From contig JAJYUB010000019.1 of NCBI GenBank assembly GCA_021792795.1, positions 1 through 62,354 of the forward strand: a DNA stretch of 62,354 nucleotides, read 5' to 3'. The translations under genes and the position numbers were made by a program. The notes below the pieces were generated by a model. The model made no database searches. It was not told where the DNA came from and was given only the letters and a program-made list of their open reading frames with translations. The stretch comes from Acidobacteriota bacterium (GTDB lineage: Bacteria; Acidobacteriota; Terriglobia; Terriglobales; Acidobacteriaceae). Below, piece after piece: positions 30,360 to 38,417 of the stretch (its first letter is position 1; each line of letters begins with the position of its first letter).

Positions 30360-31160
30360 CTATATCTGAGAATATGAGGTGGGCGTAAGCACCAGGTTGG
30401 TAATGTTGCTGACAATTTCCTCAAAATTGAACCGCGGCGAGCTGGTCAGTTTCTTCCACTCCGGATCGGCCCCAAACGCGGCCCATTTCGCATTCATCTC
30501 TCCCAGGTCCGGATAGCTCAACATGTACGTCAGCTTCGGCAAGCGCGGCCCCACCAGCACATCGCCGTAAAATACCGGCCAGAATCCCGCTCGCTGGAAG
30601 ACATTGAACTCGCCGCTATGAAACATTTCTACCTTGCGGACATGCGCCTGGTCGCTGGGGCTCTCGTAGATGCGCAATTGAAAGATGCGCTTGCCGTGCT
30701 GCGCCGTTACGGGTGGAACCACCAGCTTGGGCCAGCCCTCAAAGGCGATCATCAGCGAGCTTTCCATCCGTACAAATGCCGGTGCGCTGGCGGGCGCGTC
30801 CCAGAAAGGCGCCGCCGCCTGCATGAAGGTCGGGTCCTGCGTCAGCCGCAATTGCGCGGTCGCCAGCGTCTCCAGTTTTGGACAGGGAAGCAGGACATAT
30901 AAGGTCGGCGTCTCCGGACCCAGCGTCAAGGTAAAGGCCCCCACGGGAGAAATCCCCAGCCGATTCAGCGCCGGTATCAACGCATTCGATATATACGCAT
31001 CTGTCAGCTTCGTTTGCGGCCCCGTCTGCATGTGGTACGCGCGCAGTTCGTAGTATTCGCGCGGCAACACGGCGGAAGCTGACTGCGCTTCGGATGTCTT
31101 CCCAGCCAACGCGAGGGCGGATGCGGCAACGGAGGAAGTCAAAAATTGGCGTCTTTTCAC
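30360..31160 (-). CDS. Tat-exported NIPSNAP family protein
   Basis: 266 residues. The start is GTG with GGGAGA ahead. A twin-arginine signal, KRRQFLTSSVAASALALAG, leads to two NIPSNAP-type alpha/beta-barrel repeats: YYELRAYHMQTGPQ in the first and KRIFQLRIYESPSDQAHVRK then VEMFHSGEFNVFQRAGFWPV in the second, with the final LTYMLSYPDLGEMNAKWAAF. Biochemical function of NIPSNAP proteins is not established. It is 123 bp upstream of the aldo/keto reductase. Confidence 0.85.
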   Translation of the reverse strand: MKRRQFLTSSVAASALALAGKTSEAQSASAVLPREYYELRAYHMQTGPQTKLTDAYISNALIPALNRLGISPVGAFTLTLGPETPTLYVLLPCPKLETLATAQLRLTQDPTFMQAAAPFWDAPASAPAFVRMESSLMIAFEGWPKLVVPPVTAQHGKRIFQLRIYESPSDQAHVRKVEMFHSGEFNVFQRAGFWPVFYGDVLVGPRLPKLTYMLSYPDLGEMNAKWAAFGADPEWKKLTSSPRFNFEEIVSNITNLVLTPTSYSQI

Positions 31161-31226
31161 GTCGGTCTCCCATCTCTACAACTCATGTCCAATCGAAAAA
31201 TCCTCGCTACGCAACAACACATTCGG

Positions 31227-32423
31227 CTAGCGGCGCCGATGGCGACGACCCATGTGCGTCGCTGCGGAGCGCATCACTCCATTCCCGGACGACGCAGGCT
31301 TGGCCCCTTGCGGAAGCACTGGCCGGACCAGGTTCCCTTCCATCCGGTACGTGACGGTCTTCAACGCTGCCGCACGCGGCATACCTGTCTCCGGATCGAG
31401 GCTGACGTTGTCGCCCACTGCCACCTGAAAGCTGAATGTCGGCTCCGGACCGTCAGGATTTTTTGCATCTCCGAGGGCCACCTTCACCGGAAAAAAGCCG
31501 ACAATGTCATGCTCGCGAAATGCTGTTCCGTATCGATGGCGGCGCGTGTCCCAGGTAAACACCCGCACTTGGTCGAAGTCGAACGGCAGACCCTGTTTGT
31601 AAGGCGTCAGCACCGTTAAATACTCCGGCACTTGCCCGTTCGGCTTGCCGGAATCCGGGTCATCGACTGTGCGCAGAACGTATGCCCCCACCATGCGTTC
31701 GCTCTCTGCATACTGGGCCACGTCCTCCGGCACATCCACCTGGAAATCGCGCGCCAGCATCCACCCTGTGTGTCCGGCGTTGTCGCGTGCCAGCCACCAG
31801 TCTTCCATGGGAACGGCAGGTGCAAATCGCGAGTCAAAGCTTTCCTTGTGGACTTTCTCGTGGCGTGCGGGCGGCGCACTTGCTGCGGCAGTGGGCAGCC
31901 CCAGCACGTTGCTCGCGGCATATCGAGGTTCGGAGGCGCGCTCCAGCATCGCAACCTTCGTGTTCGGAGCCAGCAGTGTAAAGCGCGGCGTGGCGCGACC
32001 GGGCGTCAGGTGCATATACAGTTCGTTGTACAACACTGCGGTTGCTACAGGCGTTTGGCTGGCATGTTGTTTTGACAGATTCTTAAATGCGTCATATTCA
32101 CCCTGGTCGATGACAGCATGTTCCTCAATCCATCCCACCGCTCCATGGGGCGTTTTCACTTTCAAGAAACGTGGAATGTGTTGCAGCACCGTGAGCCGCT
32201 CGCCGTTTTTCACCTCCGCGACTCGATTGGCCACCACGGCAACCCGGTCCCGCAGATAGATCTGCTTCACCGCCACATAGGCATACTCTGACGAGGAAGA
32301 GGGCCGAAGATGGCCGCACCCAGACGGCAATGCCGCCATGGCGAAGAGCAACGCGGTCGAGATGGACACGCGCCATCTTCGCGGATGCAGTCGAGGCGCA
32401 ATTTGTTGAAGGGAATTCAACAT
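31227..32423 (-). CDS. Lipoprotein with bacterial SH3-like domain
   Basis: 398 residues from the ATG at 32423, which places a lipoprotein signal (LLFAMAALPSGC) near residues 26-37. The open frame extends upstream, but this overlaps the end of the preceding propeller gene. After the Cys comes a SH3-like module (VKQIYLRDRVAVVANRVAEV, LKVKTPHGAVGWIEEH), then a 200-residue region with TGWMLARDFQVDVPED that may be a second SH3-like fold, and a C-terminal domain of unknown type. A cell-wall-associated role is likely. No enzymatic motif was seen. Confidence 0.7.
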   Translation of the reverse strand: MLNSLQQIAPRLHPRRWRVSISTALLFAMAALPSGCGHLRPSSSSEYAYVAVKQIYLRDRVAVVANRVAEVKNGERLTVLQHIPRFLKVKTPHGAVGWIEEHAVIDQGEYDAFKNLSKQHASQTPVATAVLYNELYMHLTPGRATPRFTLLAPNTKVAMLERASEPRYAASNVLGLPTAAASAPPARHEKVHKESFDSRFAPAVPMEDWWLARDNAGHTGWMLARDFQVDVPEDVAQYAESERMVGAYVLRTVDDPDSGKPNGQVPEYLTVLTPYKQGLPFDFDQVRVFTWDTRRHRYGTAFREHDIVGFFPVKVALGDAKNPDGPEPTFSFQVAVGDNVSLDPETGMPRAAALKTVTYRMEGNLVRPVLPQGAKPASSGNGVMRSAATHMGRRHRRR

Positions 32424-32496
32424 AAATTCGGGGGACAGAAATCTCAGTTTACGCGCATTGGGCCAATCCGAGCGGCCATGCTCCCCGAGCGTGCCA

Positions 32497-33690
32497 TTAC
32501 GGGACGACTGAGAGCGCGACGGCGCCCGCGGGATCGGTTCCGGTTGCGACAGAAGTGACGGGATCCAGCTTGCCCGCAGTCGTCGCATCGAAGCTGAAGA
32601 CCTGCATGTCCGGCGACCCACCGGAGTTCACCACAAACAGATACTTGCCGGTGGAATCCAGCGACATCGCAATCGGCAAAAAACCTGTGGTAAACGGCGA
32701 ACTGCTCAGCGGAGTCAGCGTGCCGCCGGTCCCCAGCGTGTACCCGGTGATGACGTCGGCGGTTTTATTGGCCACGTACACGTAAGTGTTGGTGGGGTCG
32801 ACCACGATGGATTGCGGCCCAAGCTGTAAGGCAAACGGCGAACCCGCGATCTCCTTCAGCGCGCCACCCGTTCCAATCGTCAACACGCGAATGCCCTGCC
32901 CCGCTTCGCCAACAAATAAATAAGCGGATTTGTTGTCGGATGCGATCGTGTTATCGGAGGCCGCGCCGCGCGTTGCCAGGTGGAGCTGGTTGCTGACCAC
33001 GCCGTTGGAACTATTGAACGTAAATCCATCCGTGCCGCCGAGCCCCAGGCCGATATACACATACTGATCGTTGGGCGTGACGTACACCTGGGTGGGATTG
33101 CCGGCATCCAGCGCAATCGTACCCTGGCCGGTCTGCGTGAGGGTGCCGGTGGAAGTGTCGATTTGAAAGATCAACAATTGGTTTGAGCTGTTCGACACCA
33201 GAAACAACCAGTTTCCGCTAGGATCCACGGTCATCCAGGTCGGAACCAGCGTTGACGTGACTTGAGAACCATTGTTGCCAAGAGTTAAAGTCCCGTTGGC
33301 GCCAATCGTATACACAAAAACCGGGCCCGCAAGCGTCGCCAGGTACAGAAAGGTCCCTTTCGGTGTGGCGGCCAGAGCGCTCGGTGTTGTGCCAAGGGTA
33401 TAGCTTGAACCCGTCAACGTTGTGAATGTCGCTGTCGGAATCGGAAAGCCTGCCAACGTTCCCAAGGTTGCATTGGCTACATACGCGTAGGAGCTATAGG
33501 TTCCACTGCCACTGCCGCCACCACCACTACCACCACCACTACTGCAAGTGTTGTATTCCTGACAGAGAGGAACAAAAAAACTGCTGCACCCCATCGTTGC
33601 CGTCAGAACGATTGCTGCAAAAAACGCGCTGACCACCCAAGCGCGACCGGATTGGACGATTGATCGAGCCCGTTGTCTCGGTGAAGCCAT
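32497..33690 (-). CDS. Beta-propeller lipoprotein (lactonase/YncE-like), paralogue A
   Basis: 397 residues. A lipobox (TATMGC) ends the signal, followed by FFVPLCQEYNTC and then a Gly/Ser-only linker (GGGSGGGGSGSG). The rest is a seven-bladed propeller with repeated YAYVANATLGTLAGF, FLYLATLAGPVFVYTIG and YVYVANKTADVITGYTLG units of about 45 residues, as in 6-phosphogluconolactonase-like proteins. Lactonase activity cannot be inferred. The next gene upstream encodes a clear paralogue with the same FFVPLCQEYNTC segment. Confidence 0.82.
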   Translation of the reverse strand: MASPRQRARSIVQSGRAWVVSAFFAAIVLTATMGCSSFFVPLCQEYNTCSSGGGSGGGGSGSGTYSSYAYVANATLGTLAGFPIPTATFTTLTGSSYTLGTTPSALAATPKGTFLYLATLAGPVFVYTIGANGTLTLGNNGSQVTSTLVPTWMTVDPSGNWLFLVSNSSNQLLIFQIDTSTGTLTQTGQGTIALDAGNPTQVYVTPNDQYVYIGLGLGGTDGFTFNSSNGVVSNQLHLATRGAASDNTIASDNKSAYLFVGEAGQGIRVLTIGTGGALKEIAGSPFALQLGPQSIVVDPTNTYVYVANKTADVITGYTLGTGGTLTPLSSSPFTTGFLPIAMSLDSTGKYLFVVNSGGSPDMQVFSFDATTAGKLDPVTSVATGTDPAGAVALSVVP

Positions 33691-33787
33691 ACCTCATTTT
33701 ACTCGTGAGCCTGGCTTTGCGGACGCACCGGCGCGCCGTCACGCAACAGCATCCTTGCGACCCTCGATGTGGACACCTGACGTGTCA

Positions 33788-34918
33788 CTATTGCGATGCT
33801 AGATTTGGGACCGCGCTCTTGGAAGTGGAAACGACAAATTTGCCGCTTTTGTCCTGCATCAGCGCCGCGGGCGAGCTGTCGGTCGAGGAGGACTTCCTGG
33901 AAATGAACGCGAGCGCGCCATCGGCGGCAATCGAATACTCAGTGATTGTATTGGAATCGGAACTTGCGACGAACAGATTGCCGCTCGATCGATCGACGGC
34001 CAGCGACGTTGGGACCTTTTGAGCGAGACCAAAGGGCGACCCGGAGATTTCCTGCAAGATCGCGCCAGCGCCGATTGTAAAGACCCGAATGCCTGCGTTC
34101 GCTTCCGCTACATATAGATTTCTGGATGCGGTGTCGGTCGTCAGCGCATCGTCCGCGGAAAGCCCGGCATGCAAGGGCGCGATGTGCTGCCGCGTTCCCA
34201 GCGTCCCGGTCGCCGCGTCAAACGGAAATGCATCCACGCCGCCTTTGCCAAGCGCTACGAACATCTCATGATTGTCCGGCGTCAGGTACGCTTCGGTCGG
34301 CCTTCCAGGATCGAGCGCAGGCCCTTGTGAGACAGAATGTAGCGCGCCTGTTTTGGCGTCGATTTGAAATTCCCGCATGTCCTTTGCAATCGAAGAAGCC
34401 ACGAATAACCAGTTTCCCGTCCGGTCCATCGACATCCATGTCGGCTGTACCACGGTTGCAACCGGGCTTCCGCTGTTCCCGGCCTCCAGATTTCCGGCGT
34501 TTGCAATCGTATTCAGATATATCGCGCCATCGCTGGTGGCGAGATACAAAAATTTCCCGTTTGGCGTGCCGGCAATCGCAGTCGGCAGCGCAGGCGTGGT
34601 CACCGTCGAACTGGGGATGGTGGCGAGTTTTCCGGAAGCAATTGCGAAGGCGCCGATAGTGCTATTGTTGGCATTCGCCACGTAGACGTAGGAGCTGTTC
34701 AAACCGCTGGGAGTGATTGGACCCCCTGTCGACGCAATGGCAGCTGTGGTTGCCGTGGTCCCGGTAGTCCCCGTGGTCGTCGTGCTGGTGCAGGTGTTGT
34801 ATTCCTGACACAGAGGGACGAAGAAACCGCTGCATCCCGTCATCCCAAGAAAAATTGCCGCAGCACAAACTGAAACGATCCTGGGCCGCGCGCCAGCGAA
34901 CGATATTCGTAGCCTCAT
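33788..34918 (-). CDS. Beta-propeller lipoprotein (lactonase/YncE-like), paralogue B
   Basis: 376 residues from the ATG at 34918, giving a lipoprotein signal (AAAIFLGMTGC) and then FFVPLCQEYNTC exactly as in paralogue A. The linker here is Thr/Gly/Ala (TTTTGTTGTTATTAA) instead of Gly/Ser. The propeller blades have SSYVYVANANNSTIGAFAI and FLYLATSDGAIYLNTI. The open frame reaches further upstream but would overlap the AhpD gene. The two paralogues arose by tandem duplication; the linker has diverged faster than the propeller. Confidence 0.8.
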   Translation of the reverse strand: MRLRISFAGARPRIVSVCAAAIFLGMTGCSGFFVPLCQEYNTCTSTTTTGTTGTTATTAAIASTGGPITPSGLNSSYVYVANANNSTIGAFAIASGKLATIPSSTVTTPALPTAIAGTPNGKFLYLATSDGAIYLNTIANAGNLEAGNSGSPVATVVQPTWMSMDRTGNWLFVASSIAKDMREFQIDAKTGALHSVSQGPALDPGRPTEAYLTPDNHEMFVALGKGGVDAFPFDAATGTLGTRQHIAPLHAGLSADDALTTDTASRNLYVAEANAGIRVFTIGAGAILQEISGSPFGLAQKVPTSLAVDRSSGNLFVASSDSNTITEYSIAADGALAFISRKSSSTDSSPAALMQDKSGKFVVSTSKSAVPNLASQ

Positions 34919-34982
34919 ACGACGATAGTGTACCGCTCCTCTGCTCATTTTGTACGCAACTGCGACGCCCATGCGGCCTGCG

Positions 34983-35537
34983 TTACGCCTGAAACACCGG
35001 CTCCTCGACGAAACTGCGCTCGACATCCAACACCGTGCCAATTGCATGGACGATGGAGGCGATACGGACTGCGGCAATCATGATTTCTTCCGTGATTCCC
35101 TTTTGCCGCAATACGTTCTCATGCGCGTCGATACACTTGCCGCAACCGTTTACCGCGGAAGCGGCCAGACACCATAATTCAAAGTCCACCGGGTCGGCCT
35201 TGTGCGCGCGAATTCCATTCATCCGCAGACGCGCAGGCATCGTGGCGTACTTTTCATTCTTGGTTAGGTGATGGAAACGATAGAAAATGTTGTTCATTCC
35301 CATCAGCGCCCCTGCCGTCTTCACCGCGTCCACCTGTTCCGGTGTCAGTTGCTCGGCCGCTGCCTGCAGTGCGGCCCCTGTCAAGGCCGGCTGCCGCGTG
35401 GCAATCGCGCTCACCAGCAACGTTCCCCACGCCTGCGTCCTGGTGAGTTCCGTGTTCTGGCGAACCAGTGAAGAATAATTCAGCTTCAGGTCCTTCGCGT
35501 ATTCCGGGAGGCCATCGATCAGTTCATCGAGAGACAT
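34983..35537 (-). CDS. ahpD: Alkyl hydroperoxide reductase-partner AhpD
   Basis: 184 residues from the ATG at 35537, which has GGAAAGG ahead. The catalytic motif NGCGKCIDAHE gives Cys132, Cys135 and His139 in this numbering, and DFELW gives Glu120. The spacing is the same as Glu118, Cys130, Cys133 and His137 of Mycobacterium AhpD, offset by two. AhpD reduces AhpC with electrons from a dihydrolipoamide system. The ahpC gene is 23 bp upstream on the same strand, so the two form an operon. Confidence 0.93.
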   Translation of the reverse strand: MSLDELIDGLPEYAKDLKLNYSSLVRQNTELTRTQAWGTLLVSAIATRQPALTGAALQAAAEQLTPEQVDAVKTAGALMGMNNIFYRFHHLTKNEKYATMPARLRMNGIRAHKADPVDFELWCLAASAVNGCGKCIDAHENVLRQKGITEEIMIAAVRIASIVHAIGTVLDVERSFVEEPVFQA

Positions 35538-35560
35538 GCATCGCCCTTTCCGTTCGGAAA

Positions 35561-36103
35561 TCAGACCTGCAGCGTTGCCTCTCCCTTTTGCCAGTTGCAG
35601 GGGCACAACTCATCCGTCTGCAACGCATCCAGGACGCGCAACACTTCCTGCGGATTGCGGCCGACAGAAAGGTCTGTCACATAAATGAAGCGGATAATGT
35701 TGTCCGGATCGACCAGGAACGTGGCCCGCTGCGCAACGCCCGCCTTCTCATCCAGAATGCCAAGCTCGCCGGAGAGGTCGCGCTTGATGTCGGAGAGCAT
35801 GGGGAAGGGCAAATCTTTCAGATCGGCATGATGAGTACGCCACGCAGCGTGGACGTATTCATTGTCCGTGCTGGCGCCCAGCACCTGGCAGTCGCGGTCC
35901 GCAAACTCGCGATTCAACTTGCCGAAGGCCGCAATCTCCGTCGGACAGACAAAGGTAAAGTCTTTGGGCCAGAAGAAAAAGAGCTTCCACTTGCCTGCGT
36001 AGGAATCCTGAGTGACAGTAGTGAAAGCTTTTGCCTCATCCTTGTCGGTTGAAATGGTGGCAGTCAAAGAAAAGTCGGGGAATTTTTCGCCAATTTGCAG
36101 CAT
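35561..36103 (-). CDS. ahpC: Peroxiredoxin AhpC, three-cysteine type
   Basis: 180 residues. The peroxidatic Cys53 is in DFTFVCPTE. Near the end LCPCNWQKGE supplies Cys167 and Cys169. A second C-terminal Cys in CxCNW is the mark of Mycobacterium-type AhpC that is reduced by AhpD rather than AhpF; the E. coli enzyme has only one. It detoxifies hydrogen and organic peroxides in the cytoplasm. GAGGG precedes the ATG. Head of the ahpC-ahpD pair. Confidence 0.95.
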   Translation of the reverse strand: MLQIGEKFPDFSLTATISTDKDEAKAFTTVTQDSYAGKWKLFFFWPKDFTFVCPTEIAAFGKLNREFADRDCQVLGASTDNEYVHAAWRTHHADLKDLPFPMLSDIKRDLSGELGILDEKAGVAQRATFLVDPDNIIRFIYVTDLSVGRNPQEVLRVLDALQTDELCPCNWQKGEATLQV

Positions 36104-36209
36104 GTTTGTCGCCCTCTTTCGGTTGGTGATAGGTGGAAATCTGTTCGGCGCTCAAGACGCGTCCTGATCGAAAATCAGGTATCGGTATAAGGATATCAAA
36201 CAGCGACAA

Positions 36210-36243
36210 GCAAAAACAAAGACGCGACCAATTGAAAAGTCGC
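36210..36243 (-). terminator. Possible terminator after the ferredoxin gene
   Basis: On the minus strand GCGAC (36243-36239) pairs with GTCGC (36228-36224) over a 10-nt loop, followed by GTCTTTGTTTTTG. The stem is short, so support is modest. It lies 80 bp after the ferredoxin stop and before ahpC. A separate hairpin, CCTGAT and ATCAGG with a CGAAA loop, lies at 36165-36181. Confidence 0.3.
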
Positions 36244-36324
36244 AGTTTACAGCAATCTGAAATGATTGAATCACTCAGCGTGCAGCAACTCCGGCAAACC
36301 AGATGACGATACGGGCCGTCCCAT

Positions 36325-36690
36325 TTAGGCATACGGAGCCGGCAGCCCCTTTGCCATGCGATAGGCCCGCATCGTCCATTCCTGATGGGTGCGAATGCGC
36401 ACATCGCTGCGCGGCATGGCGCGACACAGCAGAACGTAGCCCTCGATTTTGTCTTCAGCAAAATACACATCCGGATGGTCGTGCTCGACGGTCCCTTCCA
36501 GCAGCAGGCCCGCGCAGGTGAGGCAACGGCCCTGGTGACAGATGGCGGGCAGCGTCGCTCCGTTGGCTTCCGCCGCATTCCAGATATGTTCCTGTTCGTC
36601 GCAAGCAAAAGAACGGAGACCTTCGGGGGTTTCCAGCACCACCCGAAAGCCCCGGTCTTTCGTTCTGTCATTTTCTTTGAAGTTTGCCAC
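36325..36690 (-). CDS. Plant-type 2Fe-2S ferredoxin
   Basis: 121 residues. ICHQGRCLTCAG gives three cluster cysteines (C-x4-C-x2-C) and YVLLCRAMP the fourth, the pattern of plant and cyanobacterial ferredoxins. The leading FRVVLETPEGLRSFACDEQE is a normal beta-grasp start. It carries single electrons in the cytoplasm. The GTG start overlaps the ferritin stop (TAGTG), so translation is coupled; this suggests the ferredoxin donates electrons to the ferritin for iron release. That coupling is an inference. Confidence 0.88.
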   Translation of the reverse strand: MANFKENDRTKDRGFRVVLETPEGLRSFACDEQEHIWNAAEANGATLPAICHQGRCLTCAGLLLEGTVEHDHPDVYFAEDKIEGYVLLCRAMPRSDVRIRTHQEWTMRAYRMAKGLPAPYA

Positions 36691-37301
36691 TAAGGATTAT
36701 AGAAACCCCGGTTCTTGCTGTACGGCGCTTCGCCCGGCACGCCGCGGCGGAAATGGCCGGAAGGTATCGACTTTCCATCGCGCTCGTGGGCCAGCAGTTC
36801 AATGAACCAAGCCTCGTGCTCAATTTCCTCATTCAATATCCGCGCCGCCATGTCGTAGGTGCGCGGGTCTTTGCCGAAGGTCATATCGCAGACGACGCTC
36901 CAGCTTCTGATGGCGCAACGCTCCGACTCCAACAGCAAAGTAAGGATGTTGACGGCTGTGGGTGGGTCCGGCAGCTTGGCTGCGGCACAGCCGGCCTGGT
37001 CATGAAACGCCTTCAGATCGTTGGGAAGATGGCCGCCCAGTTCATAGATGCGCGGGACGATCAGTTCCCAGTGGGCCCGGTCTTCCAGCCTGGCATCCTC
37101 GCATATTTCCTTGTAGTCCTCATGGCCGGCGAGGTTCATGCGGAGAATCGTGTAGTAGTAATACGTGCTGGCAAACTCGGCCGCCGCGTTGGCGACGAGT
37201 ACTTTGATGAGCTTCTCGACATCTACACCCCGAGCGCGGATGACTTCAACTCCGACGCGTTTCGTTACATCGCCCGGTTTTACTGTGTCCTTTTCTGGCA
37301 T
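36690..37301 (-). CDS. Ferritin-like protein, DPSL (Dps-like) type
   Basis: 203 residues from the ATG at 37301 (AAAGGA ahead). A four-helix bundle with di-iron residues spread over [40 protein letters not shown] and [15 protein letters not shown]. The Cys pair in [13 protein letters not shown] is like the cysteine motif seen near the ferroxidase centre of archaeal and bacterial DPSL proteins (thioferritins). These oxidise Fe(II) with hydrogen peroxide and store iron in dodecamers. The position between a ferredoxin and a Fur/PerR regulator fits peroxide-linked iron storage. Confidence 0.82.
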   Translation of the reverse strand: MPEKDTVKPGDVTKRVGVEVIRARGVDVEKLIKVLVANAAAEFASTYYYYTILRMNLAGHEDYKEICEDARLEDRAHWELIVPRIYELGGHLPNDLKAFHDQAGCAAAKLPDPPTAVNILTLLLESERCAIRSWSVVCDMTFGKDPRTYDMAARILNEEIEHEAWFIELLAHERDGKSIPSGHFRRGVPGEAPYSKNRGFYNP

Positions 37302-37389
37302 TGGATTGTCCTTTCTTCGAGATGGGTCCTGGTTTTCTATCGTTTGTGACTTCTGGAGCCAATGAAACACGTTCTCCACTGCAAAAACA

Positions 37390-37833
37390 TCATTTCATAG
37401 GCACTCTTGACGTTTTCTTGCATGCCGGGCACAATCCAACAACCTCGATGGAATAGCGCTCGACCTGAAACGCAGGTGAAACATGGTCACGTTCCATTTT
37501 CAGCTTGAAACTCTTTTCATCCAGATCTGTGATCGACCTGCAACCGCGGCACACCAGATGATGATGCGTCTCCCGGTTCGTTTCCACGCGCAATGAGCCG
37601 TGATGCAGGCTGACTTCTCCCACAATCCCGCTGCGGATAAACAGGTGCAGGTTCTTATAGACCGTCGCCAGGGAAATGGAGGGAATGCGGCGGCGCACGC
37701 GAGCATAGATTTCTTCCGGAGATGGATGGCCCTCCATCTCCTGCACCACTTCAAACAGAACCTGGCGCTGATGCGTGGCCGCCAGACCGTGTTTGGCGCA
37801 GAATGCCCGAAAGACTCGCGAAGTTATTATCAT
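37390..37833 (-). CDS. Fur-family regulator, probably PerR-like
   Basis: 147 residues. The winged helix is [20 protein letters not shown] with [28 protein letters not shown] and VGLCPACKK supply metal and structural zinc ligands. The regulator senses iron or peroxide and represses stress genes. PerR rather than Fur is suggested by the AhpC, AhpD and ferritin neighbours; the sequence alone cannot decide. It sits 88 bp upstream of the ferritin gene on the same strand. Confidence 0.85.
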   Translation of the reverse strand: MIITSRVFRAFCAKHGLAATHQRQVLFEVVQEMEGHPSPEEIYARVRRRIPSISLATVYKNLHLFIRSGIVGEVSLHHGSLRVETNRETHHHLVCRGCRSITDLDEKSFKLKMERDHVSPAFQVERYSIEVVGLCPACKKTSRVPMK

Positions 37834-37847
37834 CTGATAGATACAAT

Positions 37848-37866
37848 TGATAAATAATAGTTATCA
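37848..37866. promoter_or_regulatory. Fur/PerR-type operator upstream of its own gene
   Basis: TGATAAATAATAGTTATCA is a near-perfect 19-bp palindrome (TGATAA and TTATCA arms, 7-bp spacer), the geometry of classical Fur-family boxes. It lies 15 bp upstream of the regulator's start codon. A second short palindrome, TATCATCTGATA, spans that start codon. Autoregulation is likely. Confidence 0.6.
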
Positions 37867-37979
37867 TCCGTCAAGAGCACGTTTTCCACAGGGCGCGGAC
37901 GGTTCTGGATGCAGATCTCCCGTCCAGAAAACACGTTTCCAATATGTTTGAGCGATTTTTGGAGTTTCCGCAGCCTGGG

Positions 37980-38414
37980 TCAGTTCGGCTTTTGCTTTTG
38001 CGAGCGGCGAAAGCGCTCATCGACTGCCTGGCGGCCGCTGAAGCCAGATTCCATCGTGTGCCAATGACGGATTTCCTTCTCGCCCATCTTCCAGCACAAC
38101 AGGACAATCTCTTCGCCCAGTCGGCACGGGAAATCCAGCAGCCCGGAGTCCAGGTCCTTTACCTGTACACCGATCGAGTCGATCTCCGCCAGCGTGTCTT
38201 TTACCTGCTGCACGGTCTTGTCCTGCAGGGCGCGCCGTTGCGCCACAGCGGCAATATGGACCAGCGTCCCGCCGTTCAAAAATATCCGCTGCGACAGCGC
38301 CTGCAATTCCTGGGCGATGGTTTCTGCCGTCTTCTTGGCCTCCATCGCATTCTTCATCAGCGATTCCAATACCGGAACCAGCGTCTGCGCTTCCTCCAGA
38401 GAAAAAGTCTTCAT
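37980..38414 (-). CDS. DUF2203 family protein
   Basis: 144 residues. Starts KTFSLEEAQTLVPVLESL, then a coiled-coil helix (MEAKKTAETIAQELQALSQR) and a conserved second half: EIDSIGVQVKDLDSGLLDFP and LLCWKMGEKEIRHWHTMESG, the DUF2203 hallmarks. Function is unknown. It is 3 bp after nadA on the same strand, and GGAGG precedes the ATG, so co-translation with nadA is expected. Confidence 0.85.
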   Translation of the reverse strand: MKTFSLEEAQTLVPVLESLMKNAMEAKKTAETIAQELQALSQRIFLNGGTLVHIAAVAQRRALQDKTVQQVKDTLAEIDSIGVQVKDLDSGLLDFPCRLGEEIVLLCWKMGEKEIRHWHTMESGFSGRQAVDERFRRSQKQKPN

Positions 38415-38417
38415 CGG

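Noticed and set aside
37903-37929. TTCTGGA/TCCAGAA stem between the Fur-family regulator and DUF2203 genes
   Set aside because: No T-run on either side; too weak for a terminator call.
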